Origin: Sandaracinaceae bacterium
Lineage (GTDB): Bacteria; Myxococcota_A; Polyangia; Polyangiales; Houyiibacteriaceae
Length of the DNA stretch: 64,000 nt
Direction of reading: 5' to 3'
Assembly (NCBI GenBank): GCA_020633055.1
Contig: JACKEJ010000012.1
Location: 248,001 to 312,000 of the forward strand
Part shown: one piece after another, positions 1-8,981 of the stretch
How positions within the stretch are numbered: position 1 is the stretch's first letter
Layout: each line of letters starts with the position of its first letter
Notes under the pieces: model-generated
Database searches by the model: none
What the model was told of the DNA's origin: nothing
Seen by the model: only the letters and a program-made list of their open reading frames with translations
Position numbers and translations under genes: made by a program

Positions 1-405
1 GTGGCCCAGCAGAACGCGAGCGCGCTGGCCGTCGCCCGCTGGCTCGAGCAGCAGCCGCAGGTCAAGCAGGTGTGGTACGCCGGGCTCGCATCGCACAAGA
101 ACCACGAGGTCGCGTCGCGCTTCATGACGGGCTTCGGAGGCGTGGTGACGTTCGACCTCCACTCCGACCTCGCTGGGACCAGCGCTTTCATCGATGCCTG
201 CGCCATCCCCCGTATCGCACCCAGCCTGGGCGGCGTCGAGAGCCTCATCGAGCAGCCGGCGCTGATGAGCTACTTCGAGCTGAGCACGGAGCAGCGCGAG
301 GCCATCGGGATTCGAGACAGCCTCGTGCGCTATGCCGTCGGCATCGAGGAGGCGGACGATCTGATCGCCGATCTGGCCCAGGCGCTCGCGAAGGTGGGCT
401 CCTGA
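1..405 (+). CDS. Cys/Met-metabolism PLP-dependent enzyme, C-terminal part
   Basis: This is the C-terminal 134 residues of a gene that begins before the window. The sequence matches the C-terminal domain of the trans-sulfuration family (cystathionine gamma-synthase, cystathionine beta/gamma-lyase, methionine gamma-lyase, O-acylhomoserine sulfhydrylase). Visible hallmarks are the ALAVARWLE helix, VWYAGLASHKNHE, the SLGGVESLIEQPA segment that closes the active site, and the GIEEADDLIADL end. The PLP lysine lies in the missing N-terminal part, so which member it is cannot be decided. These enzymes are cytoplasmic and act in sulfur amino-acid metabolism. The family is normally about 390-430 residues. 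Family assignment is firm; exact reaction unknown. Confidence 0.9.
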   Translation: MAQQNASALAVARWLEQQPQVKQVWYAGLASHKNHEVASRFMTGFGGVVTFDLHSDLAGTSAFIDACAIPRIAPSLGGVESLIEQPALMSYFELSTEQREAIGIRDSLVRYAVGIEEADDLIADLAQALAKVGS

Positions 406-454
406 CACACCGATAGGAGAATAATCCGTTTTGGATTCACGATTTCGGCACGTC

Positions 455-485
455 GTGTCATTTAATCGTTTTCCGGCTGTATAAT
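455..485 (+). promoter_or_regulatory. Putative sigma-70-type promoter for the Cys-rich lipoprotein gene
   Basis: A perfect TATAAT lies at 480-485 in an unusually AT-rich stretch (about 418-490). The best -35 candidate is GTGTCA at 455-460, with a long 19-bp spacing, so the -35 is weak. Transcription from here would give a leader of about 80 nt before the ATG at 572. The -10 is seen; promoter function is inferred. Confidence 0.5.
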
Positions 486-571
486 TTCTCCACACCTCAT
501 GTCTACGTGGCTTGGGCGACGCTGTCGGGCGTCGAAACAAGTGGAACGACGCACATGAAGGGTGTGGAGCG

Positions 572-3500
572 ATGTCTAGACTCAAGCATCTTGGTCCGGT
601 AGCCATATTGGCGGCCGTCATTGGTATCAGCGGATGCGGCGATGGCCCCCACGTCGAGGTGGATCTCGGCCCCGACGTGGACATGGGCGAGGGCATGGGC
701 GACATGGGCCTCATGATCTCGTGCGACACCGAGTCCGACTGTGACGACGGTGTGCCCTGCACCGAGGACACATGCGAAGAAGACCGCCGAGGGAACCGGA
801 TGTGTGCCCACGCGGGTCGCGACACGCAGTGCGACGATGGCAACTCGTGCCATGCGTCGAGCTGCACGGCCACCGGCTGCGACAACTCCAACCTGGCTGA
901 TGGCACCGCGTGCACGGACGCTGGCGGCGCGAGCGGCACCTGCACGGCGGGTGTGTGCTCGAGTGGGTGCGTGGCTGATCAAGACTGCGCGGACGAATTC
1001 AGCTGCACCACGAGCACGTGCGACGTGTCGACCGGCATCTGTGGCGCTCAGGTGCTCGACGATGCGGCGTGCGAAGATGGCAACGAGTGTACGGTGGACG
1101 TCTGTACGCTGGGCGGCTGCTCCGCCACTACAGCGACGGACGGTACGTCCTGCACGGACGGAGCTGGCAGCGCGGGCATGTGCAACGGGGGGGAGTGCAG
1201 CACGGGTTGCACGCAGGACAGCGACTGCTCCGACGGCGTCTCCTGCACGACGGACACGTGCAATACCTCGAACGGGGTCTGCAGCAACTTGGCGGACAAC
1301 ACGCAGTGCGACGATGGGGTCGGCTGCACCACCGACGTCTGCCAGCCCGGCGTCGGCTGCACGTCGATGCCGGTCGACACGGCGTGCAACGACAACGTGC
1401 CCTGCACGCTGGACGTGTGCGATGCGACGATGGACTGCCAGTTCCAGCCGCTGGACGCGCGCTGTGACGACGGCGTCGCCTGCACGGCCAACTCCTGCGA
1501 CGGAACGGCCTGTGTGTTCACGCCCAACCAGGCCAGCTGCGACGACAGCAACCCGTGCACGGCCGACTCCTGTGACGCGACGGGCGGCTGCGGGAGCACC
1601 AACGTGGTGGACGGTTCGACCTGTACCAACGGCGCCGGCAACAACGGCCTGTGCCAGAGCGGCGTGTGCGAGGTCGGCTGCACCATGAACTCGGAGTGCG
1701 ACGACAGCGATGTCTGCAACGGCAGCGAGACCTGCGACCTCTCGCAGGGCGTGTGTGTCAGCGGGTCCCCGCTCGACTGCGACGATGGCTTCGCGTGCAC
1801 CACGGACTCCTGCGACGCGACCGCGGGCTGCGGACACGTCGCGGTGAACTCGGCGTGCGACGACAGCGTCGGATGCACGAACGACTCATGCTCGCTGGCG
1901 ACCGGTTGCGTGAACATGCCGAGCTCCGCGAGCTGTGACGACTCGAACCCCTGCACGGTCAATACCTGCGACCAGTCCGGGGGCTGTCAGTCGGCCAACG
2001 TCATGAACGGCACGCCGTGCATGAATGGCGCGGGCAACAACGGGTTGTGCCAAGCAGGCACATGCACCGTGGGCTGCACGACCAACGGCCAGTGCGACGA
2101 CTCGGACGCGTGCAACGGCGTCGAGACCTGCAACACCAGCATCGGCGTCTGCGTGCCCGGTACGGCGCTCGACTGCGACGACAACGTGGCGTGCACGAAC
2201 GACTCGTGCGCGCCTGCCACGGGCTGCTCGAACGTCGCGAGCGACGCGAACTGCGACGACAGCAACCCGTGCACGGCGGGGACCTGTGGCGCAGGTGGCT
2301 GCTCCCAGACGAACGTGGCGAACACCACCCCCTGCATGACGGGAGCCGGGTCGGGTCAGTGTCAGTCGGGCACCTGCGTGATCGGCTGCACCACCAACGC
2401 GCAGTGCAACGACAACGTCGCTTGCACCACGGACAGCTGCAACCTCGGGACGGGCCAGTGTCAGAACGTGACGGTCAACTCCGCTTGCAACGACAACGTC
2501 GCCTGTACGACTGACACCTGCACGCTGGCGGGCTGCACCAACACGCCGGTGAACGGGTCGTGCAACGACATGAACCCGTGCACCGCCGACATGTGCACCG
2601 CGACGGGCTGCCAAGCGACGAACGTCGCCAACAACACGCCCTGTCAGAACGGCATGGGCAACAACGGTCTCTGTCAGGCGGGCACCTGCACCGTGCAGTG
2701 CACGACCAACGCGCAGTGCAACGACAACGACATGTGCACAGGCACGGAGACGTGCAACCTCATGAACGGTCAGTGCGTGGCCGGCACACCGCTGGTCTGC
2801 AACGACGGTGTCGCCTGTACCACCGACTCCTGCAGCCCGGCCACGGGGTGCGTGTTCACGACGGTGAACTCGGCGTGCAACGACATGGTGTCCTGCACCA
2901 CCGACGTGTGCACCGCGACGGGCTGCACCAACACGCCGAACAACGGCGCATGCAACGACATGAACCCGTGCACGGCGGACAGCTGCAGCCAGATGGGAGG
3001 CTGTACGTCGAACAACGTCGTGAACGGGACGCCATGCCAGAACGGCATGGGCAACAACGGGCTGTGTCAGGCGGGCAGCTGCTCCGTGCAGTGCACGAGC
3101 AATGGTCAGTGCGACGACGCAAACATGTGCAACGGCGCGGAGACCTGCAACCTCATGACTGGTCAGTGCGTGGCGGGAACGGCGTTGACGTGCAACGACG
3201 GCATCAGCTGCACGGTCGACACCTGCGCGCCGGCGACGGGATGTGTGTTCACGCCCAACAACGGGATGTGCAACGACAACGCGTCCTGTACCACGGACTC
3301 GTGCAGCGCCATGACGGGCTGCGTGTTCACACCCAACAACGGGATGTGCAACGACTCCAACGAGTGCACCGCGGACTTCTGTACGACCGCGACCAACCCG
3401 CCGACGGGTTGCGGGTCCACCCCCGTGATGAACGGCACGCCCTGCACCGGAGGCACGTGCTCCGGCGGGGTGTGCCAGACGTCGAACCAGCGCGTGTACC

Positions 3501-4387
3501 GCCTGAACACGGCGCGCATCGAGGATCCGCACCTCCACCTCGACAAGCGCGTGTCGCTCATCGTCACGGTCAACCTGTGCGGTGACATCACGAACGATCC
3601 CGAGGTCAACAACGTGTTCCTCCTCGGCGATGTCGTCATCCCGGCGCTGAACCCGACCTTCCAAGAGCTCTTGGACACGGACGGGGACGACGCCGACTCG
3701 TTCCTGGACTTCAGCTACGTCTTCGACTTCGACAACCTGAGCCAGGTCAACAACGCGACCGGTGTGGTCAATGCGGTCCAGAGCAACTGCACGTCGCAGA
3801 CCAACTGCACGAACGCGATGGGCACGTCTCTGGCGTTCGACTACGTCGTCCGGCGGACGGGCAACTGCAACGTGCCGCACCGCGCGTTCGTCGATCCACA
3901 GCAGTGGGTGGGTCCGACGGACCGCTTCTCGGTGGTCAACGACAGCGTGGCGGGCGCCAGCGGCTGCTTCATGACGACGAACAGCGTTGCATCCGGGAAC
4001 GGACGCACGTTCAACCTCGCCCTCACGCTTCAAGGCGCCGATGTCGTCATCCCGCTCAGGGACGCGATGTTCTCGGGTACGTTCAACGGGAACCCGGCGA
4101 CGGGCATCCAGAACGGTGTCCTCGCGGGATTCCTCACCTTCGCGGACGCCAACATCGACATCATGGTCACCGACCCGATCGCCGTGACCGTGAACCTGCG
4201 CAACGATGTGTTGCCCGATGGGGTCAACTCTGCCGCTTGCAACGGAACGTCGGCCCGCCCGAGCCAACCGGACGGCCTCGACGATGGCAATGCGCCGGGC
4301 CTGGCTGCCCACCCGACGTTGGGCAACGGCTGGTGGTTCTTCGTGGACTACACCTCCGGTGAGGTCACCGTCGCCAACGGCTACTGA
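572..4387 (+). CDS. Giant Cys-rich tandem-repeat lipoprotein
   Basis: The product is 1271 residues. The ATG at 572 is preferred over an in-frame upstream GTG/ATG-type start at 512 because it has GGAG just upstream and opens directly into a lipoprotein signal peptide (lipobox ISGC, Cys22). After an acidic linker (about residues 25-45) come some 900 residues of short Cys-rich repeats of the type CDDGVxCTxDxC...TGC, each with four to six Cys, arranged in a higher-order period of about 130 residues. From about residue 970 the repeats stop and a roughly 300-residue non-repetitive domain follows, with Asp-rich stretches such as LDTDGDDADSFLDF. Such repeats are common in extracellular myxobacterial proteins and probably form disulfide-bonded, Ca-binding-like rods; this role is inferred. 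No MYXO-CTERM anchor is seen, so attachment would be by the lipid. Function is unknown. Confidence 0.85.
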   Translation: MSRLKHLGPVAILAAVIGISGCGDGPHVEVDLGPDVDMGEGMGDMGLMISCDTESDCDDGVPCTEDTCEEDRRGNRMCAHAGRDTQCDDGNSCHASSCTATGCDNSNLADGTACTDAGGASGTCTAGVCSSGCVADQDCADEFSCTTSTCDVSTGICGAQVLDDAACEDGNECTVDVCTLGGCSATTATDGTSCTDGAGSAGMCNGGECSTGCTQDSDCSDGVSCTTDTCNTSNGVCSNLADNTQCDDGVGCTTDVCQPGVGCTSMPVDTACNDNVPCTLDVCDATMDCQFQPLDARCDDGVACTANSCDGTACVFTPNQASCDDSNPCTADSCDATGGCGSTNVVDGSTCTNGAGNNGLCQSGVCEVGCTMNSECDDSDVCNGSETCDLSQGVCVSGSPLDCDDGFACTTDSCDATAGCGHVAVNSACDDSVGCTNDSCSLATGCVNMPSSASCDDSNPCTVNTCDQSGGCQSANVMNGTPCMNGAGNNGLCQAGTCTVGCTTNGQCDDSDACNGVETCNTSIGVCVPGTALDCDDNVACTNDSCAPATGCSNVASDANCDDSNPCTAGTCGAGGCSQTNVANTTPCMTGAGSGQCQSGTCVIGCTTNAQCNDNVACTTDSCNLGTGQCQNVTVNSACNDNVACTTDTCTLAGCTNTPVNGSCNDMNPCTADMCTATGCQATNVANNTPCQNGMGNNGLCQAGTCTVQCTTNAQCNDNDMCTGTETCNLMNGQCVAGTPLVCNDGVACTTDSCSPATGCVFTTVNSACNDMVSCTTDVCTATGCTNTPNNGACNDMNPCTADSCSQMGGCTSNNVVNGTPCQNGMGNNGLCQAGSCSVQCTSNGQCDDANMCNGAETCNLMTGQCVAGTALTCNDGISCTVDTCAPATGCVFTPNNGMCNDNASCTTDSCSAMTGCVFTPNNGMCNDSNECTADFCTTATNPPTGCGSTPVMNGTPCTGGTCSGGVCQTSNQRVYRLNTARIEDPHLHLDKRVSLIVTVNLCGDITNDPEVNNVFLLGDVVIPALNPTFQELLDTDGDDADSFLDFSYVFDFDNLSQVNNATGVVNAVQSNCTSQTNCTNAMGTSLAFDYVVRRTGNCNVPHRAFVDPQQWVGPTDRFSVVNDSVAGASGCFMTTNSVASGNGRTFNLALTLQGADVVIPLRDAMFSGTFNGNPATGIQNGVLAGFLTFADANIDIMVTDPIAVTVNLRNDVLPDGVNSAACNGTSARPSQPDGLDDGNAPGLAAHPTLGNGWWFFVDYTSGEVTVANGY

Positions 4388-4427
4388 CCGAGTTGTGAGC
4401 GCCGCCGCGCTCACCTGATGAACTGAC

Positions 4428-4459
4428 GAAGCCCCGCTCGAGTGATCGCGCGGGGCTTC
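4428..4459 (+). terminator. Strong hairpin after the Cys-rich lipoprotein gene
   Basis: GAAGCCCCGC (4428-4437) pairs perfectly with GCGGGGCTTC (4450-4459) across a 12-nt loop. It lies 40 nt after the stop codon. No T-run follows, so it is a terminator-like hairpin rather than a textbook intrinsic terminator. Confidence 0.6.
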
Positions 4460-4493
4460 GCCGTCAATCCGCCCACAGCGGCCTTCGTGACGG

Positions 4494-4522
4494 TTGATGT
4501 CGCCAAACGGTCCCGGTATCGT
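4494..4522 (+). promoter_or_regulatory. Sigma-70-type promoter, probably leaderless, for the HEAT membrane protein
   Basis: TTGATG (4494-4499) and TATCGT (4517-4522) are spaced exactly 17 bp. The start codon follows the -10 by only 9 nt, so transcription would begin at or within a few bases of the ATG at 4532. No Shine-Dalgarno is present, which fits a leaderless mRNA. Confidence 0.55.
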
Positions 4523-4531
4523 TGCGCCGCC

Positions 4532-7150
4532 ATGAGCAACGACATTCCGCCGCCTCCTCCTCCGCTCCCCGAGTCCGACGACGTCGAGGAGCTCGGACTC
4601 GAGATGCTGGACAGTCTGCCGCCCGTGCCTCCGGCGGCAGACGAAGCGGACGCCTCACTCGATCCGTTCGGAGCCGCGGCGCTCAAGGCCCCTCCTGCGC
4701 CGACGGCCTCCGACGCAGATCCGTTCGGGATCGGTGGGCTCGCGGCTCCTCCGGGCGGGAGCGATGCGCCCCTCAATCCACTGCTGGGCGTCGGGCTCGG
4801 CGGCGGTGGCGGCGGCATGACGCTCGGTCAGGAAGATGACCAGTCGCTCGAGAAGATCGGGACCCGCACGACCAAGTCTGGCCGGATGATCTTTGCGGCG
4901 TTCGTCGTCGCGATCATCGGCGTGGGTGCGTGGGCGCTCGTCAGCCGTCAGCATCACGAGTCACGCTTCGAGCGTCTCGAGGAGATTGGCCGCATCGAGG
5001 ACCGCGCGCAGATGTTGGCGGCGCTCCGGGAGTATCTCCCCGAGGCGCCGTACGAAGACGTGAAGGAGCGCATCCTCGCGAACCTCGGTCACTTCCGAGA
5101 CGCGGAGGCGGTGCCGGCCATCATCGGCGAGCTGGAGCACGCGGGCGTCGTGCGTCGCGCCGCCGCCCGCGCGCTGGCGCAGATTGGCTTGCCCGCCGCC
5201 GAGAGCGCGCGCGGACCTCTGTACGACCAGCTGGCGAACACCGACGAGCGTGACCGCGCCCAGGTGGTGTGGACGCTCGCGCTGTTGCGCGAGGAGCGCG
5301 CCGCCGACGCCGTGCTCGAGATGTTCACGCAGGGCCGCCTGCAGACGCTGGACGGCTTCGCGCCAGACGTCGTGGTCGGCGTGCTCGGGACGGAGCGCCT
5401 CGGCTCGGACGCCCTCATCCGCCACGAGAGCGAGAGCGTGCGCGTGCTCACGGCCCACGCGCTGGCCGAGGGGCGCGGCTCCGACGTGGTGGAACCTCTG
5501 ACGCGCATGCTGACGGCGGAGTTGGAGCGCCCCGCGCCCACACGCGACACCGCCGAGGGAGCGCCCACGCGCTCGCCCGAGGTCATCCGCGCCGTCACGG
5601 CAGGCCTGGGCCGCACGGGGGACGCGCGCGCCGCCCGCCCGCTGTTCAACGTTCTCAACTCGCACGCGGATCTGCGAGGCGGAGTGCTCGAGTCGCTGCG
5701 GCAGAGCGCGTCCGGCACACAGCTGGCAGTGCTCGCAGCCGAGGCGCGGGACCGGGCGGTCGTGCTGGAGCTGGTGAAGATGATGGCCCGCACTCACGAT
5801 CCACGGGTGGCGGACAACCTGGCGGGTTACCTGTCGAACGAGGACGAAGAGATTCGCACGGAGGCCGCGTTCGGGCTCGCCGAGCTCGAGGACCCACGCG
5901 CAGCGCCCGTGCTGGCCGCGGTCGCGCGCACCGGCCAGGGACGCGCGGACGACGCGTTCGGGGCGCTGCGCTACGTCGCCAGCCCCGAGATCTCGAGCAC
6001 GCTGCGCGAGCTCCTGGAGCACCGCCCGGCGCGTCGCGCCGACATCCTCCGCGCCATGGGACGCTCGGGGGACGGCTCGTTCGGTGCGTTCTTGGTGGAG
6101 CAGCTGGAGGAGACGGATGCGGGGGCCGCGGCGCTGGCCCTCGCGGACCTCGACTACACCCCCGGTTTCAACCGCCTGCGGCGCATCGCTACGCGCCCGC
6201 GCAACCTGAACATGGGGACCACCGGGCCCAGCGACCGCTCGCTCGCGACGCAGGCCGTACTGGACGCCCGTCGCTCCGCCCTGATGGGTCTCGGCGCGTT
6301 CGGCCGCCCAGACATCGTCGACGAGATGATCGTCATCGTCGAAGACGGCCAGGACGACTACGAGCTGCGCGAGATCGCCGCAGCGAACATCGGGATGGTG
6401 GCATCGGACGAGCAGATGGCGCCCATCTTCGCGAAGATCCTGGATGGGTCGCTGTCGCTGCAGTCCCGCAAGAACTACGCGGCCGCGCTGTGGCAGCGCG
6501 CGCGCCCCGGGCTCAACACGCGGATGCTCGACCTGGCCGGCAACATGCAGGTGCCGTACGAGATTCGCCGAGCGGCGTCGCTCGCCGTGGGCTATGCGGC
6601 CAACCCAGATTCGGATGCAGCGTTGGTGCGCATGCTCGGCAACCGTGAGACGGAGCGGGGGGCTGCCATGGCCATCGCGCTCGGGGGTGGCCGCGACGCG
6701 GTGACGGCCCTGATGGAGGCATTGGCGGAGAATCGCGAGCTCGCGCAGATCCTGCAGGACGCGGTGCTGAGCGAGGAGCGCGGCTGGTTCAGCCTCGTGA
6801 CCGAGGACATGGCCCAGAACGCCCTCTGGCGTCGCCTGCGCACGGCGGCGCAGCTGCGTGAGGGCCTCTCGGGCTCGTCGGAGAGCTACAGCTACGCTTG
6901 GAACAAGGTGCTGGATGTGATGCGGAACGGCTGGAGCGGGCCTGGAGGCGCCAGCCGGGCGTACATCCGCGGCCAGCTCTGGAACGCCATCCAGAGCGAG
7001 GACACCGTCACCCGTAGCCTCGCGGCGCGCGCCATGCGCGACCTGCCGGAGCGAGGCCTGCTCCTCCGGGCTCGCGACTCGGACGGCGTCGCGGCCGAGA
7101 CAGCCCGTGAAGAGCTGGCTGCCGAACTGCGAGCGGAGACGAACCATTGA
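4532..7150 (+). CDS. Single-pass membrane HEAT-repeat protein
   Basis: The product is 872 residues from the ATG at 4532; the open frame extends 30 codons further up, but that part overlaps the hairpin and promoter. Residues 1-115 are a low-complexity Pro/Gly/Asp-rich cytoplasmic tail with six consecutive prolines and six consecutive glycines. One membrane helix lies at about 119-138. The rest is predicted extracytoplasmic alpha-helical HEAT/PBS-lyase-type repeats (for example EAVPAIIGELEHAGVVRRAA and RAARPLFNVLN). HEAT arrays act as protein-binding scaffolds; no catalytic motif is seen. It resembles in architecture the HEAT lipoprotein at 14108-15787. Partner and function unknown. Confidence 0.8.
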   Translation: MSNDIPPPPPPLPESDDVEELGLEMLDSLPPVPPAADEADASLDPFGAAALKAPPAPTASDADPFGIGGLAAPPGGSDAPLNPLLGVGLGGGGGGMTLGQEDDQSLEKIGTRTTKSGRMIFAAFVVAIIGVGAWALVSRQHHESRFERLEEIGRIEDRAQMLAALREYLPEAPYEDVKERILANLGHFRDAEAVPAIIGELEHAGVVRRAAARALAQIGLPAAESARGPLYDQLANTDERDRAQVVWTLALLREERAADAVLEMFTQGRLQTLDGFAPDVVVGVLGTERLGSDALIRHESESVRVLTAHALAEGRGSDVVEPLTRMLTAELERPAPTRDTAEGAPTRSPEVIRAVTAGLGRTGDARAARPLFNVLNSHADLRGGVLESLRQSASGTQLAVLAAEARDRAVVLELVKMMARTHDPRVADNLAGYLSNEDEEIRTEAAFGLAELEDPRAAPVLAAVARTGQGRADDAFGALRYVASPEISSTLRELLEHRPARRADILRAMGRSGDGSFGAFLVEQLEETDAGAAALALADLDYTPGFNRLRRIATRPRNLNMGTTGPSDRSLATQAVLDARRSALMGLGAFGRPDIVDEMIVIVEDGQDDYELREIAAANIGMVASDEQMAPIFAKILDGSLSLQSRKNYAAALWQRARPGLNTRMLDLAGNMQVPYEIRRAASLAVGYAANPDSDAALVRMLGNRETERGAAMAIALGGGRDAVTALMEALAENRELAQILQDAVLSEERGWFSLVTEDMAQNALWRRLRTAAQLREGLSGSSESYSYAWNKVLDVMRNGWSGPGGASRAYIRGQLWNAIQSEDTVTRSLAARAMRDLPERGLLLRARDSDGVAAETAREELAAELRAETNH

Positions 7151-7173
7151 CGGCTGGTGGGCGCGGAAGTCGG

Positions 7174-7202
7174 TTGACCCCGTGATCGTCCTTTCTTATT
7201 CT
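7174..7202 (+). promoter_or_regulatory. Sigma-70-type promoter of the HU/IHF-like gene
   Basis: TTGACC (7174-7179) and TATTCT (7197-7202) are 17 bp apart. A start near 7209 would give a leader of about 40 nt for the gene at 7250. This is one of the two best promoter matches in the window. Confidence 0.65.
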
Positions 7203-7249
7203 CGCCATGGTTACGCGTAGTTCGAAGTCACGCGACCGGGTGCAACACG

Positions 7250-7579
7250 ATGACCAAGTCTGAACTCATCGACGCTGTCGCGCAGCGAACCAAGATCACG
7301 AAGAGCCGCGCCGAGCAGGTGGTCAACTGCGTGTTCGACTCGATGACCCAGGCCATGGAGCGCAGCGAGGGCATCGAGATCCGCGGATTCGGAAGCTTCA
7401 GCGTGCGTGAGTATCCACCGTACAGCGGGCGGAACCCGCGGACGGGCAAGCCGGTGCACGTGGCGGCCAAGCGCCTCCCATTCTTCAAGGTCGGCAAGGA
7501 GCTGAAGGAGCTGGTGAACCAGCCACGTGCTAGTGCGGCCCCCAGCGACGACTCGAGCGACGACGACGACGACGACTGA
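7250..7579 (+). CDS. HU/IHF-family histone-like DNA-binding protein with acidic tail
   Basis: The product is 109 residues and has the full bacterial histone-like fold: N-terminal helices (SELIDAVAQRTKITKSRAEQ), the RGFGSFSV strand, and the DNA-binding arm with RNPRTG at 61-66, whose proline intercalates into DNA in this family. The core ends at about residue 92. It is followed by an unusual tail of about 15 residues rich in Asp and Ser ending in six Asp, longer than the usual 90-95-residue HU. It should bend DNA in the nucleoid. It resembles IHF as much as HU, so no symbol is given. It stands alone behind its own promoter. The acidic tail could weaken or tune DNA binding (inference). Confidence 0.93.
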   Translation: MTKSELIDAVAQRTKITKSRAEQVVNCVFDSMTQAMERSEGIEIRGFGSFSVREYPPYSGRNPRTGKPVHVAAKRLPFFKVGKELKELVNQPRASAAPSDDSSDDDDDD

Positions 7580-7678
7580 TCGCCGGGCCTGCGGCCCCCG
7601 CGCGTCCGCCCAGGGCCCGTTTGGCGGTTGACGGTCGCGCGTTCTGGGTCAGGTTCGGGAGCCATGCCGGAGAGCCAC

Positions 7679-8905
7679 ATGCCCACCCCGTCCGAACAGC
7701 TGACCGAGCTCAAGCGCGGCGTCGTCGACCTGCACGTCGAGGCGGACCTCGAGAAGCGGCTCGCCGAGGGGCGCCCGCTGCGCGTGAAGGCCGGCTTCGA
7801 TCCTACGCGCCCCGACCTGCACTTGGGGCACGTGGTGCTCATGAACAAGATGCGCCAGTTCCAGTCCTTCGGGCACGAGGTGGTGTTCATCGTGGGGGAC
7901 TTCACGGCCCAGATCGGGGATCCGTCGGGCAAGAGCAAGACGCGCCAGGTGCCCACCGCGGAGGACATCGCCGAGGGGGCGAAGAGCTACGCCGAGCAGG
8001 CCTTCCGAATTCTGGACCCGGACAAGACCAGGGTGGTGTTCAACAGCGAGTGGCTGATGCCGATGCGCTTCGACGACGTCATCCGGCTGGCGGGCAAGTA
8101 CACGCTGGCGCGCATGATGGAGCGTGACGACTTCAAGCGCCGCTACCAGCAACACGAGAGCATCTCCATCCACGAGCTGCTGTACCCGCTGGTGCAGGGT
8201 TACGACTCGGTCCACCTCGCGTGCGACGTGGAGCTCGGCGGGACCGACCAGCTGTTCAACCTGATGGTGGGCCGCGACCTCATGAAGGAGTTCGGCAAGC
8301 GCCCGCAGGTGGTCATGACCACGCCCATCCTGGAGGGGCTCAGCGCGCGCTTCGAAGACGGACACATCGTGGGCGACAAGATGAGCAAGTCGCTCGACAA
8401 CTACGTCGGCGTCGCCGAGAAGCCCGACGAGCAGTTCGGCAAGCTCATGAGCATCAGCGACCCGCTCATGTGGCGCTACTACGAGCTGCTGTCCGAGCAG
8501 CCCACCGCCGAGATCGCGCGGCTGCGCGCGGACTGCGACAGCGGCGCGCTCAACCCGAAGGTGGCCAAGGTGCGCTTCGCGGCCGAGATCGTCGCGCGCT
8601 TTCACTCCGCTCACGACGCCCGCGAGGCCGAGGCGCGCTGGGAGGCCCAGTTCTCACAGAAGGAGGTGCCGGACGACATGCCGGAGTTCACGCTCGCGGC
8701 CGAGGACGGTGGACTCTGGCTGCCCAAGGCGATGGCGCTCGCCTCCCTGTGCAAGAGCAACAGCGATGGACGGCGGCTCATCGACGCGGGTGCCGTCCAG
8801 GTGGACGGGCACAAGGTCAGTGACGTGAAGGCCTCGCTCGCGGCCGGTGGTATCTACGTGATCAAGGCGGGCAAGCGCGCCTGGGCTCGTGTGTCCGTGC
8901 GCTGA
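7679..8905 (+). CDS. tyrS: Tyrosyl-tRNA synthetase
   Basis: This class I synthetase charges tRNA-Tyr with tyrosine. The product is 408 residues from the ATG at 7679, chosen because GGAGAG (7669-7674) sits four bases upstream; an ATG at 7664 in frame is possible. It carries the HIGH-type motif HLGH at 48-51 after KAGFDPTRPDL, the loop KMSKS at 234-238, and a C-terminal S4 RNA-binding domain (residues about 345-408, with LCKSNSDGRRLIDAGAVQVDG). The short catalytic core resembles the second bacterial TyrRS type. It is convergent with gshA and separated by 76 nt. Confidence 0.96.
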   Translation: MPTPSEQLTELKRGVVDLHVEADLEKRLAEGRPLRVKAGFDPTRPDLHLGHVVLMNKMRQFQSFGHEVVFIVGDFTAQIGDPSGKSKTRQVPTAEDIAEGAKSYAEQAFRILDPDKTRVVFNSEWLMPMRFDDVIRLAGKYTLARMMERDDFKRRYQQHESISIHELLYPLVQGYDSVHLACDVELGGTDQLFNLMVGRDLMKEFGKRPQVVMTTPILEGLSARFEDGHIVGDKMSKSLDNYVGVAEKPDEQFGKLMSISDPLMWRYYELLSEQPTAEIARLRADCDSGALNPKVAKVRFAAEIVARFHSAHDAREAEARWEAQFSQKEVPDDMPEFTLAAEDGGLWLPKAMALASLCKSNSDGRRLIDAGAVQVDGHKVSDVKASLAAGGIYVIKAGKRAWARVSVR

Positions 8906-8981
8906 CGTGCTACGGGTTCGCGCTCGCTCACGCCCGCGGCACCAGCGCGTCGCCATCTGCCTTCGCTCGACGACGCGCGTG

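Noticed and set aside
572..4387. CRISPR-like array suspected from the repeated sequence
   Set aside because: The repeats encode protein in one frame, have no constant-length spacers, and no cas gene is present.
7207..7263. 18-codon open frame overlapping the HU/IHF-like start, as a possible leader peptide
   Set aside because: The predicted transcription start (about 7209) lies inside its ATG, so it would not be translated, and there is no Shine-Dalgarno.
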